64,000 bases of DNA from Paenibacillus athensensis (GTDB lineage: Bacteria; Bacillota; Bacilli; Paenibacillales; NBRC-103111). Of this stretch, positions 7,604 to 16,413 are shown piece by piece. Every line of letters starts with the position of its first letter. Positions within the stretch are counted from its first letter, which is position 1. A program made the position numbers and the translations under genes. Under the pieces are notes generated by a model. That model had not been told where the DNA came from, made no database searches, and was given only the letters and a program-made list of their open reading frames with translations. The DNA lies in NCBI RefSeq assembly GCF_004514475.2, contig NZ_MYFO02000006.1, positions 186,001 to 250,000 on the forward strand. Direction: 5' to 3'.

Positions 7604-9495
7604 GCTTCCAGCACCTCCTTTTCAGCAACCGCATGCGGGAAATCATCGCGGACGAGCCGATTCAGCACCGTGGTGTAAAAAAAGTTTTCGCCGAAAAAAA
7701 CCGACGGCGTTCCCTCCGACGTAATCGCGCCGTCGAACAGCATCGCGCATTTGTGCACGTGAGCCGCGGCAAATTCGATATCGTGCGTCACGAGCACGAT
7801 CGTCACGCCGTCAGCGTGCAAGCGCTGCAGCAGCAGGCCCCAGGCCGCCTTGATCTGCGGGTCGAGCCCCTTGGTCGGCTCGTCGAGCAGAAGCAGCTTC
7901 GGCCCGGCCAGCAGCACGCAAGCGAGCGCCGCTTTTTGCCGCTCGCCGCCGCTGAGGTCGTGCGGATGCCGGCCGAGCACGGGCGCCAGCTCCAGCAGCG
8001 CGACCAGCTCGCGAAGCCGCGCGTCCGGGTCGCTGAGCGTCGATCGCGCTGCGGCCTGACGCAGCTCCTCTTCGACGGTGTCCTCGACGAAGTAGGACAG
8101 CGGGTTTTGCGACAAATACCCCAGCTCGCGGTACAGCGTGTCTTTGCGGTATTTGCGCAGCTCGACGCCGCGGAGGGTTATACGGCCGCGGCTCGGTTTG
8201 CCGAGACCGGCAAGCAGGCGCAGCAGCGTCGATTTACCCGTGCCGTTGCCGCCGACGATCGCGAGAAAATCGCCCTCGGCGATGTCGAGATCGAGCTCGC
8301 GCAGCACCGGCCGCGCGCCTTTCTCGTAGTGAAAGGCGACATCACGGCAGCGGAGCAGCACGGGGCGGGCAGACGCGTCCGGAGGCGGCAGCGGCACGCT
8401 GGGCGCAGCGGCCGACCGGCACGCTGCCGGAGGCCCGGCCGGCGGAGCGCCAGGCTGGCCGCTTGCGGACGGCCGGGATGACGGCGCGCCCGGCTGGCCG
8501 GTTGCGGACGGCTCGGGCGACGGCGTGCCCGGCTGGCCGGTTGCGGACGGCTCGGGCGACGGCGTGACGGCCGCTGCACGACCTGACTGTTGTGCCGCGT
8601 GCTCCAGCCAGCCGCGCAGCCAATCGCGGCCTTCCTTGACGCTGAGCGGCGGCGTAGCTGCAGGCCAGCCCGCAGACGCAGGAGCGGCGGCAGCTGCGCC
8701 CGCACCTGCAGCGGGCAGCCGATCTTGCAGGGCAGCGTACAATCGGGCCGGCGACGGCAAATAAGCCGCATACGGCTCATTCAGCGCTGTCTGCACCTGT
8801 GCAATCACCGCACGCGGCGTCCCGTCGTAACGTATACGCCCGCATTCATCGAGCATAATCACTCGATCGGCGATCGGATACAGCTCCTCCAGCCGATGCT
8901 CGGTCACGATCACGGTCAAACCGAACTCCTCGTTCAGCCTGTGCAGCATATGCAAAAACTCCTTCGCCGCCACAGGGTCGAGCTGCGCCGTCGGCTCGTC
9001 GAGCAGCAGCACGCGCGGCCGCAGGAGCAGCACCGCAGCCAGACTGACCAGCTGCTTTTGTCCGCCTGACAGCGTGTGCGTCTTCCTGTCCAACCAGCTC
9101 TCCAGTCCGAAAAAATGCGTCAGTTCGGCAATTCGCCGGCGCATGACATCAGTGGACAGCCCCATATTTTCCAATCCGAACGCCAGCTCCTGCAGCACCA
9201 GCTCCATCACGATCTGATTATCCGGGTCCTGCTGAACCATACCGATTTCTCCGGCCAACGTCAATAGATCGTGGTCCTGTATAGGACGACCCTGATAACG
9301 GATGTCTCCGGCCCGTTCGCCAACCGGCTGCAGCTCGGTCTTGAGGTGGCGAAGCAGCGTCGTTTTCCCGCAGCCGGAAGGACCGCACAGCACGATAAAT
9401 TCGCCTTGCCGCACGGCAAGCGTAATGTCGCGCAGCACCGGCTGCGGCTCCTCCGGGTAGGTGAAGCTTAATCGGTCTATTTCAATAAACGCCAT
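7576..9495 (-). CDS. ecfA: Fused double ATPase of ECF transporter (EcfA1-EcfA2 in one chain)
   Basis: 639 residues with two complete ABC domains. The first (about 1-230) has GPSGCGKTT, LSGGQKQL and LLLDEPTAQLDP; the second (about 385-630) has GGNGTGKST, LSGGERQK and LLLDEPTKGLDP. They are joined by about 130 residues of Ala/Pro/Gly-rich sequence containing a 13-residue tandem repeat. Most ECF systems use two separate ATPases, although fused ones are known. I start at the ATG at 9495, which has GGGAGG upstream and overlaps the end of ecfT by 19 bp; the open frame continues upstream only as an ecfT shadow. It powers transport for the S component downstream. Confidence 0.88.
   Translation of the reverse strand: MAFIEIDRLSFTYPEEPQPVLRDITLAVRQGEFIVLCGPSGCGKTTLLRHLKTELQPVGERAGDIRYQGRPIQDHDLLTLAGEIGMVQQDPDNQIVMELVLQELAFGLENMGLSTDVMRRRIAELTHFFGLESWLDRKTHTLSGGQKQLVSLAAVLLLRPRVLLLDEPTAQLDPVAAKEFLHMLHRLNEEFGLTVIVTEHRLEELYPIADRVIMLDECGRIRYDGTPRAVIAQVQTALNEPYAAYLPSPARLYAALQDRLPAAGAGAAAAAPASAGWPAATPPLSVKEGRDWLRGWLEHAAQQSGRAAAVTPSPEPSATGQPGTPSPEPSATGQPGAPSSRPSASGQPGAPPAGPPAACRSAAAPSVPLPPPDASARPVLLRCRDVAFHYEKGARPVLRELDLDIAEGDFLAIVGGNGTGKSTLLRLLAGLGKPSRGRITLRGVELRKYRKDTLYRELGYLSQNPLSYFVEDTVEEELRQAAARSTLSDPDARLRELVALLELAPVLGRHPHDLSGGERQKAALACVLLAGPKLLLLDEPTKGLDPQIKAAWGLLLQRLHADGVTIVLVTHDIEFAAAHVHKCAMLFDGAITSEGTPSVFFGENFFYTTVLNRLVRDDFPHAVAEKEVLEACLGIASPL
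8450..8566. repeat. 39-bp in-frame tandem repeat in ECF ATPase linker
   Basis: Two identical 39-bp units (8489-8527, 8528-8566) and one diverged unit (8450-8488). On the coding strand each gives 13 residues of the pattern P-S-P-E-P-S-A-T-G-Q-P-G-(T/A). It lies between the two ABC domains and looks like a recently expanded, probably length-variable linker. Confidence 0.9.
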
Positions 9496-10355
9496 CTCAG
9501 CCACTCCCTCCCTTCCATGAACAACGGCAAAGCCACCAGACCGGCAAACGCCCCGTACTCCAGCCATTCCCAGCCCCTCAGCCACCATGCCTGCAGCGAC
9601 GGATAAATTTCCAATACGCCGAATCCGTATACCCGGCCGACCAGACAGACCGCCAGCAGTAGCGCCACGGCTGCGACTGCCCGCCAGTCCCGCGCACGCA
9701 TACCAAACCGCCGATACGTGCTGCGCGCTCCGGCTCCAAAGCCCCGCGCCTTCATCGCATCTGCTGTTTGCAGCGCCTCCTCCAGCGACCACGTCAACAG
9801 CACAAGCAGCAGCTTCATCCCCGCCGAAGCGCGCTGTCGCAGCGTACCGTATGCCAGTGAAATGCCCTTCGTCCGCTGCACATCGGCAATCATCCGCAAA
9901 CGCTCATCGAGCAGCGGCACGAATCGCATCGTCATCAGCGTCATCAGCGCACCCTTCGGCCAAAGCGCAGCAAACAGATACAAAAACCGGTCCGATGTCA
10001 GGATCTGCCGGTATGACTGAAACGCAAACAGCATGCAGAGCGTCGACAACGCAATCGTCAATCCGTAGCAAACCGATTCCAGCGTAATGGGCTGCTCCCA
10101 CAAATAAAACCAAATATGCTCTCCCCGATGGGAAAACAGTGGATTAAGCACAAACAATGCGATGCCAACCGTCATAAAAATCACAAACGTCCGCCCCATC
10201 CGCTCTCCCGCGCGAATCGTCACGTTCCATAAACCGAGCAGGACCAGCGCCGTCAGCAAAAAGACCGGATGCAGCAGCAGCATAGCCAGCAGCATGACCG
10301 CTGCGTAATACATAAAAACCGGCAGCGGATGCAGCGTACGAAACCCGGCGATCAT
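9477..10355 (-). CDS. ecfT: EcfT, transmembrane scaffold of ECF transporter
   Basis: 292 residues with several hydrophobic helices and the cytoplasmic coupling segment DAMKARGFGAGARSTYRRF, which carries the A-x-x-x-R-G signature used by EcfT to contact the ATPase grooves. It links the S component and the fused ATPase. The gene overlaps the preceding lipoprotein gene by four bases (ATGA) and the following ATPase gene by 19, so all are translationally coupled. Belongs to the riboswitch operon. Confidence 0.88.
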   Translation of the reverse strand: MIAGFRTLHPLPVFMYYAAVMLLAMLLLHPVFLLTALVLLGLWNVTIRAGERMGRTFVIFMTVGIALFVLNPLFSHRGEHIWFYLWEQPITLESVCYGLTIALSTLCMLFAFQSYRQILTSDRFLYLFAALWPKGALMTLMTMRFVPLLDERLRMIADVQRTKGISLAYGTLRQRASAGMKLLLVLLTWSLEEALQTADAMKARGFGAGARSTYRRFGMRARDWRAVAAVALLLAVCLVGRVYGFGVLEIYPSLQAWWLRGWEWLEYGAFAGLVALPLFMEGREWLRWRLLK

Positions 10356-11134
10356 TTCGCCGGGTTCCCCGCTTGGTCGTTACTGCCGGCCGCATCTTCC
10401 TTGCCGACATCCTTGCCCATGTCGAGCGTGTACAACCATTCCACGCTGTCGCCTTTTTTCAGCGGATACGCCCCGGCGCTTACGTTGGGAAAATCGCCGT
10501 TGACGCGGTAGAGCCAGCCGCTTTTGCCGCCCTTGTCGAATTCGTACAAATTGGCGATTCCCTCCACGTAGACCGCTTGTCCGCTGCCGCGCGTCTCCAT
10601 CTGGATGCGCGCTTCCTTCGTCACCCGGCGCAGCACGTCGATGACGGTGTCGTTATCCTGCAGTGGAGCGCTTACCGCTGCGAGAATCGTTCCCTTGTCG
10701 CGGTCGCCGACAATGCTGATGCGCACCGTCGCCTTGGCCGCGGCTGCGGGAGGCCCAGCCGCTCCGAGACGCGGCGGCTGCGTTGCGCCCGAGGCCGGCG
10801 GAGTCGCCGCGGCCGCGGAGCCCCCCGGCGCTGGGCCGGCGGCCTGCGCCGAAGCCTCCGGCGCCGCGGCCATATCGACCGGCGCCGTTGTCGTCGCCGG
10901 CGAGCCGACCGCCGGCGAAGCCGTTGCCGCAGCCGCCGTGTCGGACGGCTGCGCGCTCTCCCCCTTCGGCCCGGCGTCCGAAGGGGCTGCTCCGTCCAGC
11001 GGCGTTGCGCTGGACGTGGCTGGCGGCGGCGAAAGCGTCGCCGCCGTGTCGGCTGGCGCGCCGTTGCAGCCGGCGAGCGCCAGCGCGAGGGCAGCGGTCA
11101 GAATGACGCTGCCAAAAATGTTGAATCGTGCCAC
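10352..11134 (-). CDS. Lipoprotein with transcobalamin-like (DUF4430) domain
   Basis: 260 residues. A signal peptide with lipobox LALAGC anchors the protein to the outer face of the membrane. A low-complexity Ala/Pro/Ser/Thr spacer of about 110 residues precedes a single beta domain (about 135-240) with VYVEGIANLYEFDKGGKSGW and WLYTLDMGKDVG. This matches the third beta domain of the SLH protein upstream (IYVSGIDGLYQFDNGPKSGW). DUF4430 is related to the C-terminal beta domain of transcobalamin and intrinsic factor. Start is GTG at 11134 with AAGGAGGAA upstream. By position and fold I infer a membrane-proximal B12-binding partner that hands ligand to the ECF transporter. Confidence 0.85.
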   Translation of the reverse strand: MARFNIFGSVILTAALALALAGCNGAPADTAATLSPPPATSSATPLDGAAPSDAGPKGESAQPSDTAAAATASPAVGSPATTTAPVDMAAAPEASAQAAGPAPGGSAAAATPPASGATQPPRLGAAGPPAAAAKATVRISIVGDRDKGTILAAVSAPLQDNDTVIDVLRRVTKEARIQMETRGSGQAVYVEGIANLYEFDKGGKSGWLYRVNGDFPNVSAGAYPLKKGDSVEWLYTLDMGKDVGKEDAAGSNDQAGNPAK

Positions 11135-11160
11135 AGGGATTCCTCCTTGATAAATGCCGC

Positions 11161-11187
11161 GAAGAGCCCCTCCGGGGGCCCTTCGCC
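11161..11187 (-). other. Intergenic hairpin between SLH and lipoprotein genes
   Basis: Inverted repeat GAAGGGCCCC / GGGGCTCTTC in the 84-bp gap, no T-run after it, followed directly by the ribosome site of the lipoprotein gene. It may protect or segment the operon mRNA rather than end it. Confidence 0.5.
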
Positions 11188-11218
11188 ATAAAACGTATAA
11201 TTGCTCTAGCCTGACAGC

Positions 11219-14200
11219 CTAGCGCTGCTGCTTCTCGTAAGCCCGCACCACGACAGCCGCGGCCATTTCCCGCGTTACGGAAGCGCGCGGCAGGAAGCGT
11301 CCCTGCTCGTCCCCTTCCATATAACCGCCGGCGTACACGGCACCAATCGCCGATACGGCATCCGGCAGCGCCTCGCTCAAATCGCGAAACGGCGGCTCAC
11401 CCGTCGGAGCCGGCGTCGTCAGCGCAAAAGTGCGGGAAAGCACCAGCGCCATTTCCTGACGCGAGACTGCCCGGTTCGGAGCAAATGTGCCGTCGCCAAG
11501 ACCGTCTACCAGGCCCAGCGTCCGAGCTTTTTCGATATATCCAAAATACCAGCTATCGGCCGGAACATCAATAAATGTTTGCACGGCTCCGGCAGCCGAC
11601 GGCGCTTCGCCTTCCAGACGGAGCATCATCGCAACGAATTGCGCGCGCGTTAACGTTGCCTGCGGTGCGAATTTGCGTCCCTCCATACCCTGCATCAGTC
11701 CAAAGATCGTCGCCTTGCGCACATAATCGGTTGCCCATGATGAAATGTCCCCGCCGTCAGCATAGCCGGCATACGTTGCTTCCGGCACCGTCTGGCCGGT
11801 CAGCTTGGCGTATTGGGCCAGCGCCAGCAGCGCCTGCTCGGTGGAAATCCCCCCCGACGGCTGACCGATGGCGTGCGCAAACCCGCCGTCCGCCTGCTGA
11901 TAGCCCAGCAGCGTCTTCACCACATTCGCCCCGTTCTTCACAAAACGGGCGTCGCCTGCGGCGTCCAGCTTCAGCGCCGTCAGCGCCAGCAGCACCTGCG
12001 CCGCGCTTTCGCTGTTCGCTTCGCCGCCAAGGGCAAACCCGCCGTCCGCCTGCTGCTGCGCCGACAGCCAGCCGAGCGCCCGCCCGGTTGCCGCTTCCAC
12101 ACCGCTGCGCTCTTGATACGGCGCGAGCGCCGCCAGCGCCATCGCCGTCAAGTCGACGTTCGAGCCGTCGCCCGGAGCCAGCGGCCAGCCGCCGTCGCTG
12201 TTTTGCTGCGCCAGTAGCCAATCCAGCAGCTTCGCCTCCGTCCAGACGCTATCGCCCGGAATCGCGTAACGGCTGTTCGCTGCCGCCAGCAACGCAAAAA
12301 TCGGCCCGTTCGTCCCTTGAATCGTCATCCGCTCGTTATTGAAAATCGCCTTGAATAAATCGTACCCGGCTACATCCTTCGGATCACCGCCGGCGGCTTG
12401 CACGCCTATGGCCAGCCGCTCGTAATCGGTAACGTTGCGTAGCGCCCCCGACTTGTCTTGCAGCAGCTTTTCCACGCCGCTCAAGTAAGAGTCAGGCACC
12501 TTGCGGCCAGCAGCCGCCAGACCGTACGCTTCCCAGTCGCTCAACGACTCGTGCCCCGACACGTAATCGGCGGCAGCTTGCACAGCGGAAGCCACGTCGA
12601 CGGGTTGCGTTTTGACCGTCGGTTCCAGCTTCGTTTTATCAATAACGGCAAATTTCGTAAAATGATTCACCATCCCGGTAAATACGCCTGTCTGCGCATC
12701 CAGCACCGCCGGAATCGGAATCCATTGTCCTGTCGTTTCATCCAGCCACACCAGCGCCAGCTGCTCCGGCTTGTCCGTATCGACCGGCGCTTTGATCGCC
12801 AGATAGACCGGCTTGTCGAAGGTCGTGCCGCTCGGACCAAATTCAAAGACGGAAGAAACGAGCTCGCTGCGGCTGGCGTCCGGCTTCAGCTTTTGCACAG
12901 AGATCGTACGGCTTGCACCCAGCGCATTGCCCGGAATACTCAGCTTGATCTCTTCGCTTGCGTCGCCAAGCGTTGCGCCGGCAGCCGCATCAACCGCGGC
13001 GTTCAGTTCTACCGCATTGGACGCGATCAGCTCCTTGAGCTTCTGCACCGCCGTTGCGTCCATTTTGGCGCCGGCATTTTGAATGATCAGCGACGACTCT
13101 TGGAGACTGGCCGGCTTGCGGTTGTCGTACGATATGCCTAACCCTTTTACCGCATCGTCAATCGGTTGAAGCGGCGTTTTGTTCTCCGTGATCAGTGACG
13201 ACGCCCCGGGCGCGCCGCAGCCCGGCAGCTGTACCGCCTTCACATCGTCGCCGTTGTTCAACGTGTAGCGCCAAGCCAGCTTGTCGCCGTTATGCATCGT
13301 GTAGCTGCCTGCGCTTTGCGATGGGAATGTACAGTTGACCGCATACATCCAGCCGCTCTTCGGCCCGTTATCGAATTGATACAAGCCGTCAATGCCGCTG
13401 ACATAAATATTGGCGCCCGAGCCCGACGCCTCCACCCGATCAGCGCCAAGCGCCTTGACCAGCAGCGAATAGGCTGTGTCACCGCTCGTATACTCCACGC
13501 TGCGCGGAGTCAGGATCTCCCCGCGGACGGCTCCGCCGTGTACGCTCACCGTCACCGCAGCCGTCTGCGGCTGCTGGCCGCTCGCTGCCGGCGCTATCGT
13601 GACGCTGGACAACGCCCGGGCGACGGTTGGAGCGTCATCGCTGCGATAGCCGGTCACTTCGACGGGATACGCTCCTGCCGGCAAACCGTCAAACACCGCT
13701 TGTCCGTCGGCATTCGTCACTTTGGTCACGCTGCCGATTTTCACAGAAACGCCTGCAGCTCCGGTTGCAATACCCTGCCAGTCCTGCTTCTTCACCTTGA
13801 CGGCAAAGCTTTGGCCGGCCTTGGGCACAAGCGGTACAGTAGCGATGCTGCTGACCAATTGCGTATCCATACCGCTGTAATAGGCGACTACCTCGTCACC
13901 TTCGCGCACGCTGGTTTTGTTCCATGCATCCGTTGGCAGCCAGGCGCCGTCGCGCTTGAGCGCAAAGCCCCACCAGTTATAACCGGAAGGTGTCACCCCG
14001 TCGATGGCGTCAACGCTGAAAAACATTCCGTTCGTATACACAACGCTCGTTACCGTATTCGCAACGGCCTCAAACACGTTCGTGCCCCGTTCGGCCGCCG
14101 TTTCATGCAACGTCGATTGCGGGCCTTCCACCCGCACCTTGACGTTCGGCGGCAGCTTGCGGGTACCGCTGATGACGGTCGGGAAGCCGTCCACCAGCGC

Positions 14201-15712
14201 GCCGCTGACCCGAATCTCGCTATCCGCGACCGTCAGGCCCTCCGGAAATGCCGCAACGCCCGAAGCATCGGTCCACACCTTGCGATCGCCGATCTGCACG
14301 TATACCGCTGCAGTCACCGACTGGCCGCCGCTGAATTGCGTCACCTTTACGGTGAACGGCTCCTGATTTTTCGGCGCAGCCGGATTCAGCTCGATGCTGT
14401 CGAGCAGCGCCGAAGCGCCGTATGGGCCGTAGAAAATGGCGATTTCGTCACCAGGCGCAAGCGCGGTGTTTTTCCAGTCCCAATCGTCCGTCCACTGTCC
14501 GTTACGCTTGATATTAAAGCCCCAATAGTAGTAGGCGGGGCCATTGACGTACTTGGCCACATCGCCGATTTGCGTCACATCAAAAAACGGGCTTTCGCTC
14601 GTCGTCACGGCCAATCCGTTGCGCGCCGCTACCAGCTGCATCGCCTCAAGCGGCGTGCTAGCCAGCTCCGCGCCGGCAGCCATTGTTGCTCCCGGCTTCT
14701 CGATATGAACGGTCACCGCTGCTTTACCGCTCGTGTTCCCGCTTGCCAACGGCACCTCAAACGTGCCGCTTTGCCCGCCCGTCAGCGTATTGTAAGCAAT
14801 CAACGCCAGCATCGCCTGATACGTCGAGAAGCCGTCGGACGCATTGCCGGTCTTGAAGGCGAAGCCTCCGTCGCCGTTCATATAACGCAGCAACGCGGCA
14901 ACCGGATCGCCGCCGGTTTTGACGAAGCTGCCTTGGCGGCTGTCTTTTTGCTGCTTCGACAATCCCAGCACCATCATCGCCAGACTGTTGCTATTGCTGC
15001 GGTCGGCAGTCAAATCGCCATTGTCCAGCTCCTGTGCCGCCAGCCAGGATACCGCCTTGTTGACTGCTTGCGCAACGCCGCTGCGCTCTTTATAAGACGC
15101 CAGCGCCCACAAGGCCGCTCCTGTCAAATCAACGTCGGAGGCTTGACTGGACTCAAACAACGCCCAGCCGCCGTCGGTGCGCTGATGAGCCGTCAGCCAG
15201 TCGGCGAGCTTGTCTCCGTTCCACGGCGCGCTGCCGGGAATCGAATAGGAGCCGCTGCTCAGCGCAAGCAGCCCGTAAATGACCGCATTTGTGCCCTGTG
15301 CAGGCAAATCGCTGCGGCTGTAGATCGGCTCCAGCAAGCTGACGCCGCCGATCGCTGCCGGGTCGCCGCCAGCCGCCTTGACGCCAAGCGCCGTTTTGGC
15401 ATACGCCGTCGGCATCGTTTGATTCGTATAAGCTGCCGCACGGGCGGAAGCTGCCGTCAAATAGCCGCTTTCCACCGTTCTGCCGGCCGACGCCAGCGTA
15501 TACGCATACCAGTCGTCGGTAACCGGACCTTGACTAACGATCCAATCCGCAGCTTCGTCGATCACCTGCGGAAGCGTGACCGTTCTTGTCGGAGATGGAC
15601 TATCGGCATAAACCGCAGGCGCAGCGGCCAGACCGACTGTCATTTGCGCCAGCACGAGCAGCCAGACCAGCAGCCTGCTCATGTGCATTTGGCGAGATCG
15701 CCATGTTTTCAT
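11219..15712 (-). CDS. SLH-anchored surface protein with two alpha-toroids and three transcobalamin-like domains
   Basis: 1497 residues from the ATG at 15712, which has AGGAGGAG 6-7 nt upstream (the frame is open to 15820 without a site). Order: signal peptide (1-36); alpha/alpha toroid of the terpenoid-cyclase/prenyltransferase fold (about 46-309, repeats such as HQRTDGGWALF); DUF4430-like beta domains at about 330-428, 520-614 and 718-826 with linking beta modules; ZU5-like segment (about 915-1025); a second toroid (about 1036-1309, QQNSDGGWPLA, QQQADGGFALG); three SLH domains (1316-1497). Intrinsic factor and transcobalamin combine the same toroid and beta folds. It is first in the operon directly behind a cobalamin riboswitch. 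Inference: a wall-bound B12 or corrinoid binding protein feeding the lipoprotein and ECF transporter. Confidence 0.88.
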   Translation of the reverse strand: MKTWRSRQMHMSRLLVWLLVLAQMTVGLAAAPAVYADSPSPTRTVTLPQVIDEAADWIVSQGPVTDDWYAYTLASAGRTVESGYLTAASARAAAYTNQTMPTAYAKTALGVKAAGGDPAAIGGVSLLEPIYSRSDLPAQGTNAVIYGLLALSSGSYSIPGSAPWNGDKLADWLTAHQRTDGGWALFESSQASDVDLTGAALWALASYKERSGVAQAVNKAVSWLAAQELDNGDLTADRSNSNSLAMMVLGLSKQQKDSRQGSFVKTGGDPVAALLRYMNGDGGFAFKTGNASDGFSTYQAMLALIAYNTLTGGQSGTFEVPLASGNTSGKAAVTVHIEKPGATMAAGAELASTPLEAMQLVAARNGLAVTTSESPFFDVTQIGDVAKYVNGPAYYYWGFNIKRNGQWTDDWDWKNTALAPGDEIAIFYGPYGASALLDSIELNPAAPKNQEPFTVKVTQFSGGQSVTAAVYVQIGDRKVWTDASGVAAFPEGLTVADSEIRVSGALVDGFPTVISGTRKLPPNVKVRVEGPQSTLHETAAERGTNVFEAVANTVTSVVYTNGMFFSVDAIDGVTPSGYNWWGFALKRDGAWLPTDAWNKTSVREGDEVVAYYSGMDTQLVSSIATVPLVPKAGQSFAVKVKKQDWQGIATGAAGVSVKIGSVTKVTNADGQAVFDGLPAGAYPVEVTGYRSDDAPTVARALSSVTIAPAASGQQPQTAAVTVSVHGGAVRGEILTPRSVEYTSGDTAYSLLVKALGADRVEASGSGANIYVSGIDGLYQFDNGPKSGWMYAVNCTFPSQSAGSYTMHNGDKLAWRYTLNNGDDVKAVQLPGCGAPGASSLITENKTPLQPIDDAVKGLGISYDNRKPASLQESSLIIQNAGAKMDATAVQKLKELIASNAVELNAAVDAAAGATLGDASEEIKLSIPGNALGASRTISVQKLKPDASRSELVSSVFEFGPSGTTFDKPVYLAIKAPVDTDKPEQLALVWLDETTGQWIPIPAVLDAQTGVFTGMVNHFTKFAVIDKTKLEPTVKTQPVDVASAVQAAADYVSGHESLSDWEAYGLAAAGRKVPDSYLSGVEKLLQDKSGALRNVTDYERLAIGVQAAGGDPKDVAGYDLFKAIFNNERMTIQGTNGPIFALLAAANSRYAIPGDSVWTEAKLLDWLLAQQNSDGGWPLAPGDGSNVDLTAMALAALAPYQERSGVEAATGRALGWLSAQQQADGGFALGGEANSESAAQVLLALTALKLDAAGDARFVKNGANVVKTLLGYQQADGGFAHAIGQPSGGISTEQALLALAQYAKLTGQTVPEATYAGYADGGDISSWATDYVRKATIFGLMQGMEGRKFAPQATLTRAQFVAMMLRLEGEAPSAAGAVQTFIDVPADSWYFGYIEKARTLGLVDGLGDGTFAPNRAVSRQEMALVLSRTFALTTPAPTGEPPFRDLSEALPDAVSAIGAVYAGGYMEGDEQGRFLPRASVTREMAAAVVVRAYEKQQR

Positions 15713-15757
15713 TGAAATTCTCCTCCTCTTTCTATCCCACTTCAACCGCCGCAACAC

Positions 15758-15783
15758 AAAAAGACATCCCGAAGGATGCCTTT
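15758..15783 (-). terminator. Riboswitch expression-platform terminator
   Basis: On the minus strand, GGCATCC-TTCG-GGATGTC is followed by TTTTT. It lies between the cobalamin aptamer and the start codon at 15712, the position expected for transcription-termination control. Confidence 0.8.
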
Positions 15784-15899
15784 CATTTGGGAAATACAGG
15801 AATGTACAAACCAGCAGCAAGCCGAACAGCTCCTGCTACAAGCGCAGACTGATCCGCTTACCCTTCACCCCCCTATCTCGCGTAGGTTCCATCGGCGAA

Positions 15900-16072
15900 A
15901 AAAACAGGCAGGTCTCCTGACTTGCGTCTCCACATCCCGCTGCGCCTTCCCGCTTTTCGCAAACCGAATCGCAGTGGCATCGTGCAGGGGACTCCTCGCT
16001 TACAGTGGCGCGACCGTACCGGAATTCCACCGGTTTCCCTCTTCGTCGGAGGCATAGCTCCGACACCTGTTT
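15900..16072 (-). promoter_or_regulatory. Cobalamin (B12) riboswitch aptamer
   Basis: Minus-strand RNA carries the hallmarks in order: 5' ACAGGTG segment, paired stem GTCGGAG/CTCCGAC, GGGAA...GGTG, GCCACTG core, a second GCCACTG, and the 3' B12-box AAGTCAGGAGACCTGCCTGT. About 185 nt separate its end from the first start codon, with an intrinsic terminator in between. B12 binding should switch off the ECF/SLH operon. Confidence 0.93.
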
Positions 16073-16103
16073 TTCCTATGAAATTAGTCAAATATCTTAG
16101 CGT

Positions 16104-16109
16104 ATCATA
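16104..16109 (-). promoter_or_regulatory. Probable -10 element of riboswitch operon
   Basis: TATGAT preceded by TG one base upstream (extended -10, TGGTATGAT), about 32 nt upstream of the aptamer. No convincing -35 hexamer. No gene was found in the 340 bp between the aptamer and the aminotransferase. Confidence 0.45.
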
Positions 16110-16336
16110 CCATGAATATGGGCAAGCGTCTATGAAAATTCGACAAATCCGGACGCGGACAACTCTATCTGCTCTTGCTGTAGCTTGTTGGCTCCGGGCC
16201 TTCCCACGCACGTGCTGCCCGTGAATAGAAACTCGATTTCGCCGAGCAGCTTTCCGGCTTGCTCGCGCTTCCTGAGCACACATCGCCCGCGAATAGAAAC
16301 GCTCTCCGTTACGCTCATACGCAGTCTCGGCAGCAG

Positions 16337-16368
16337 CAAAAAGAGCCGCAGAATCGCCTCTGCAGCTC
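16337..16368 (-). terminator. Terminator after aminotransferase gene
   Basis: Minus-strand stem GAGCTGCAGA / TCTGCGGCTC with a short loop followed by TTTTT, 46 bp beyond the aminotransferase stop. Confidence 0.8.
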
Positions 16369-16413
16369 CTTGCTTGGCCTGGTCCACGCCTAGCGGAACC
16401 GATGTCCGTTGAT

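Noticed and set aside
13292-15715. 807-codon plus-strand frame opposite the toroid protein
   Set aside because: Antisense shadow; low-complexity Arg/Ala/His composition and no start signal, while the minus-strand frame has clear domains.
16217-16300. Twice-occurring GAATAGAAAC resembling a CRISPR-repeat end
   Set aside because: Two copies only, flanks unrelated; chance similarity.
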